Origin: Baffinella frigidus
Lineage: Eukaryota; Cryptophyceae; Cryptomonadales; Baffinellaceae
Length of the DNA: 13,300 nt
Assembly (NCBI GenBank): GCA_026770585.1
Contig: MU646473.1
Span: 434,559-447,858, forward strand
Direction: 5' to 3'
Made by a program: the position numbers and the translations under genes
Notes under the pieces: model-generated
The model's database searches: none
What the model was told of the DNA's origin: nothing
The model's input: the letters and a program-made list of their open reading frames with translations, nothing else
In this document: piece by piece, positions 12,964 to 13,300 of the stretch
Layout of the letters: every line of letters starts with the position of its first letter
How positions within the stretch are numbered: position 1 is the first letter of the stretch

Positions 12964-13036
12964 AACCAGATGGCAAAATAATTGATCATCACCTTGGGTC
13001 TCACGACTCCGGAAATCTCTCAAGGGTACCCCCCCT
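12964..13036. repeat. Repeat I, copy 2
   Basis: ACCAGATGGCAAAATAATTG, then ATCATCACCTTGGGTCTCAC, GACTC, GAAATCTC, and a short C run. It starts right after a CCCTAAA unit, as copy 1 does. Confidence 0.9.
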
Positions 13037-13060
13037 CAAACCCCCAAACCTAAACCCTGG

Positions 13061-13111
13061 GCCCGCTGTGTGGCACAGTTGACTACGGACCTGCCGTACC
13101 ACACAGCGGGC
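13061..13111. repeat. Inverted repeat GCCCGCTGTGTGG / CCACACAGCGGGC
   Basis: 13-bp exact arms enclose 25 bases containing CAGTTGACTACGG. It is followed at 13125-13141 by the small hairpin CGGGCGCTGAGAGCCCG. Confidence 0.85.
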
Positions 13112-13156
13112 TACGAAGGGATTTTCGGGCGCTGAGAGCCCGAGTTTCCGTTACCT

Positions 13157-13203
13157 TATCCGTAGGAACCCCCCTATGCCCCTATGGGTTGCCTACCGTA
13201 GGG
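13157..13203. repeat. Dispersed repeat G, copy 2
   Basis: Its first 22 bases equal 3731-3752, and it ends GCCTACCGTAGG like copy 1. The two copies lie over 9 kb apart, and both follow an inverted repeat. Confidence 0.8.
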
Positions 13204-13212
13204 TCGTAGGCT

Positions 13213-13244
13213 GAGGAATTGATCATCACCTCGGGTCTCACGAC

Positions 13245-13245
<1 letters not shown>
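13213..13245. repeat. Repeat I, copy 3 (cut)
   Basis: AGGAATTGATCATCACCTCG then GGTCTCACGACTC leads straight into the terminal C run, where copies 1 and 2 continue as GAAATCTC. Confidence 0.85.

Positions 13246-13300
<55 letters not shown>
13246..13300. repeat. Terminal run of 55 C
   Basis: Every base from 13246 to the end of the window is C. Shorter runs in the same repeat family are 7-13 C. A real C tract is possible, but a homopolymer sequencing or assembly artefact at a scaffold end fits better. Confidence 0.95.

Noticed and set aside
12698-13082. Gly- or Pro-rich frames over the 42-bp minisatellite
   Set aside because: The 42-bp unit is a multiple of three, so any stop-free frame stays open by arithmetic. 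No coding sign otherwise.
1-13300. tRNA or rRNA genes
   Set aside because: I looked for TTCGA-type T-loop motifs with acceptor stems and for rRNA landmarks and found none that fold into a cloverleaf. A covariance-model scan would settle this.

Overview
This window looks like a repeat-saturated, probably subtelomeric or interstitial-telomeric piece of a eukaryotic nuclear genome. The main clue is many islands of TTTAGGG/CCCTAAA-type heptamers, the telomere motif of plants, green algae, dinoflagellates, chromerids and some other protists. They occur with degenerate variants (TTTATGG, TTGAGGG, TGTAGGG, CCCGAAA, CCCTAAG). There are no operon-like ORFs, no rRNA or tRNA that I can recognise, and no transposase. 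A microalga or similar protist is my best guess, but the species cannot be fixed from this sequence. The window ends in 55 consecutive C, which suggests a scaffold end or a sequencing artefact.

Layout. 1-1500: an imperfect subtelomeric repeat (units A, B, C) with a 140-bp foldback element and single arms of its relatives. 1500-4500: foldback elements, a CT tract, a dispersed 'TAGCTCC...GGGCGGGTTGTACCCCC' repeat and a minisatellite built on TTAATTGATAGGGAAATG. 4500-5950: GGGGCGGGAAAT minisatellite, AG microsatellite, and a repeated 'CGCTGCTGCGAGCCGCGG' unit. 5700-7500: a dense run of foldbacks among telomere-like islands. 7640-8240: a GC-rich 90-bp tandem repeat and telomere-like DNA.

8245-10800: the only part with convincing coding signal. 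I can build a spliced gene start: exon 1 8789-8895, exon 2 9019-9118 and exon 3 9851-9898. The reading phases agree and third codon positions are very GC-rich. Its second intron is filled with telomere-like repeats and a foldback. Pieces of exons 2 and 3 recur nearby as diverged, partly in-frame copies. I do not recognise the protein.

10800-13300: a GGAGGGTG-rich repeat interleaved with three copies of one foldback family, an inverted duplication that copied flanking DNA, 530 bp of CCCTAAA-type repeats, a 42-bp minisatellite, and the poly-C end.

The most striking feature is the density of long inverted repeats, at least 17. Many share a core (CAACGAAATTTACTACACA plus loop) inside exchangeable outer arms. 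They look like one or a few families of non-autonomous foldback/MITE-like elements that combine modules. No autonomous partner is in the window.
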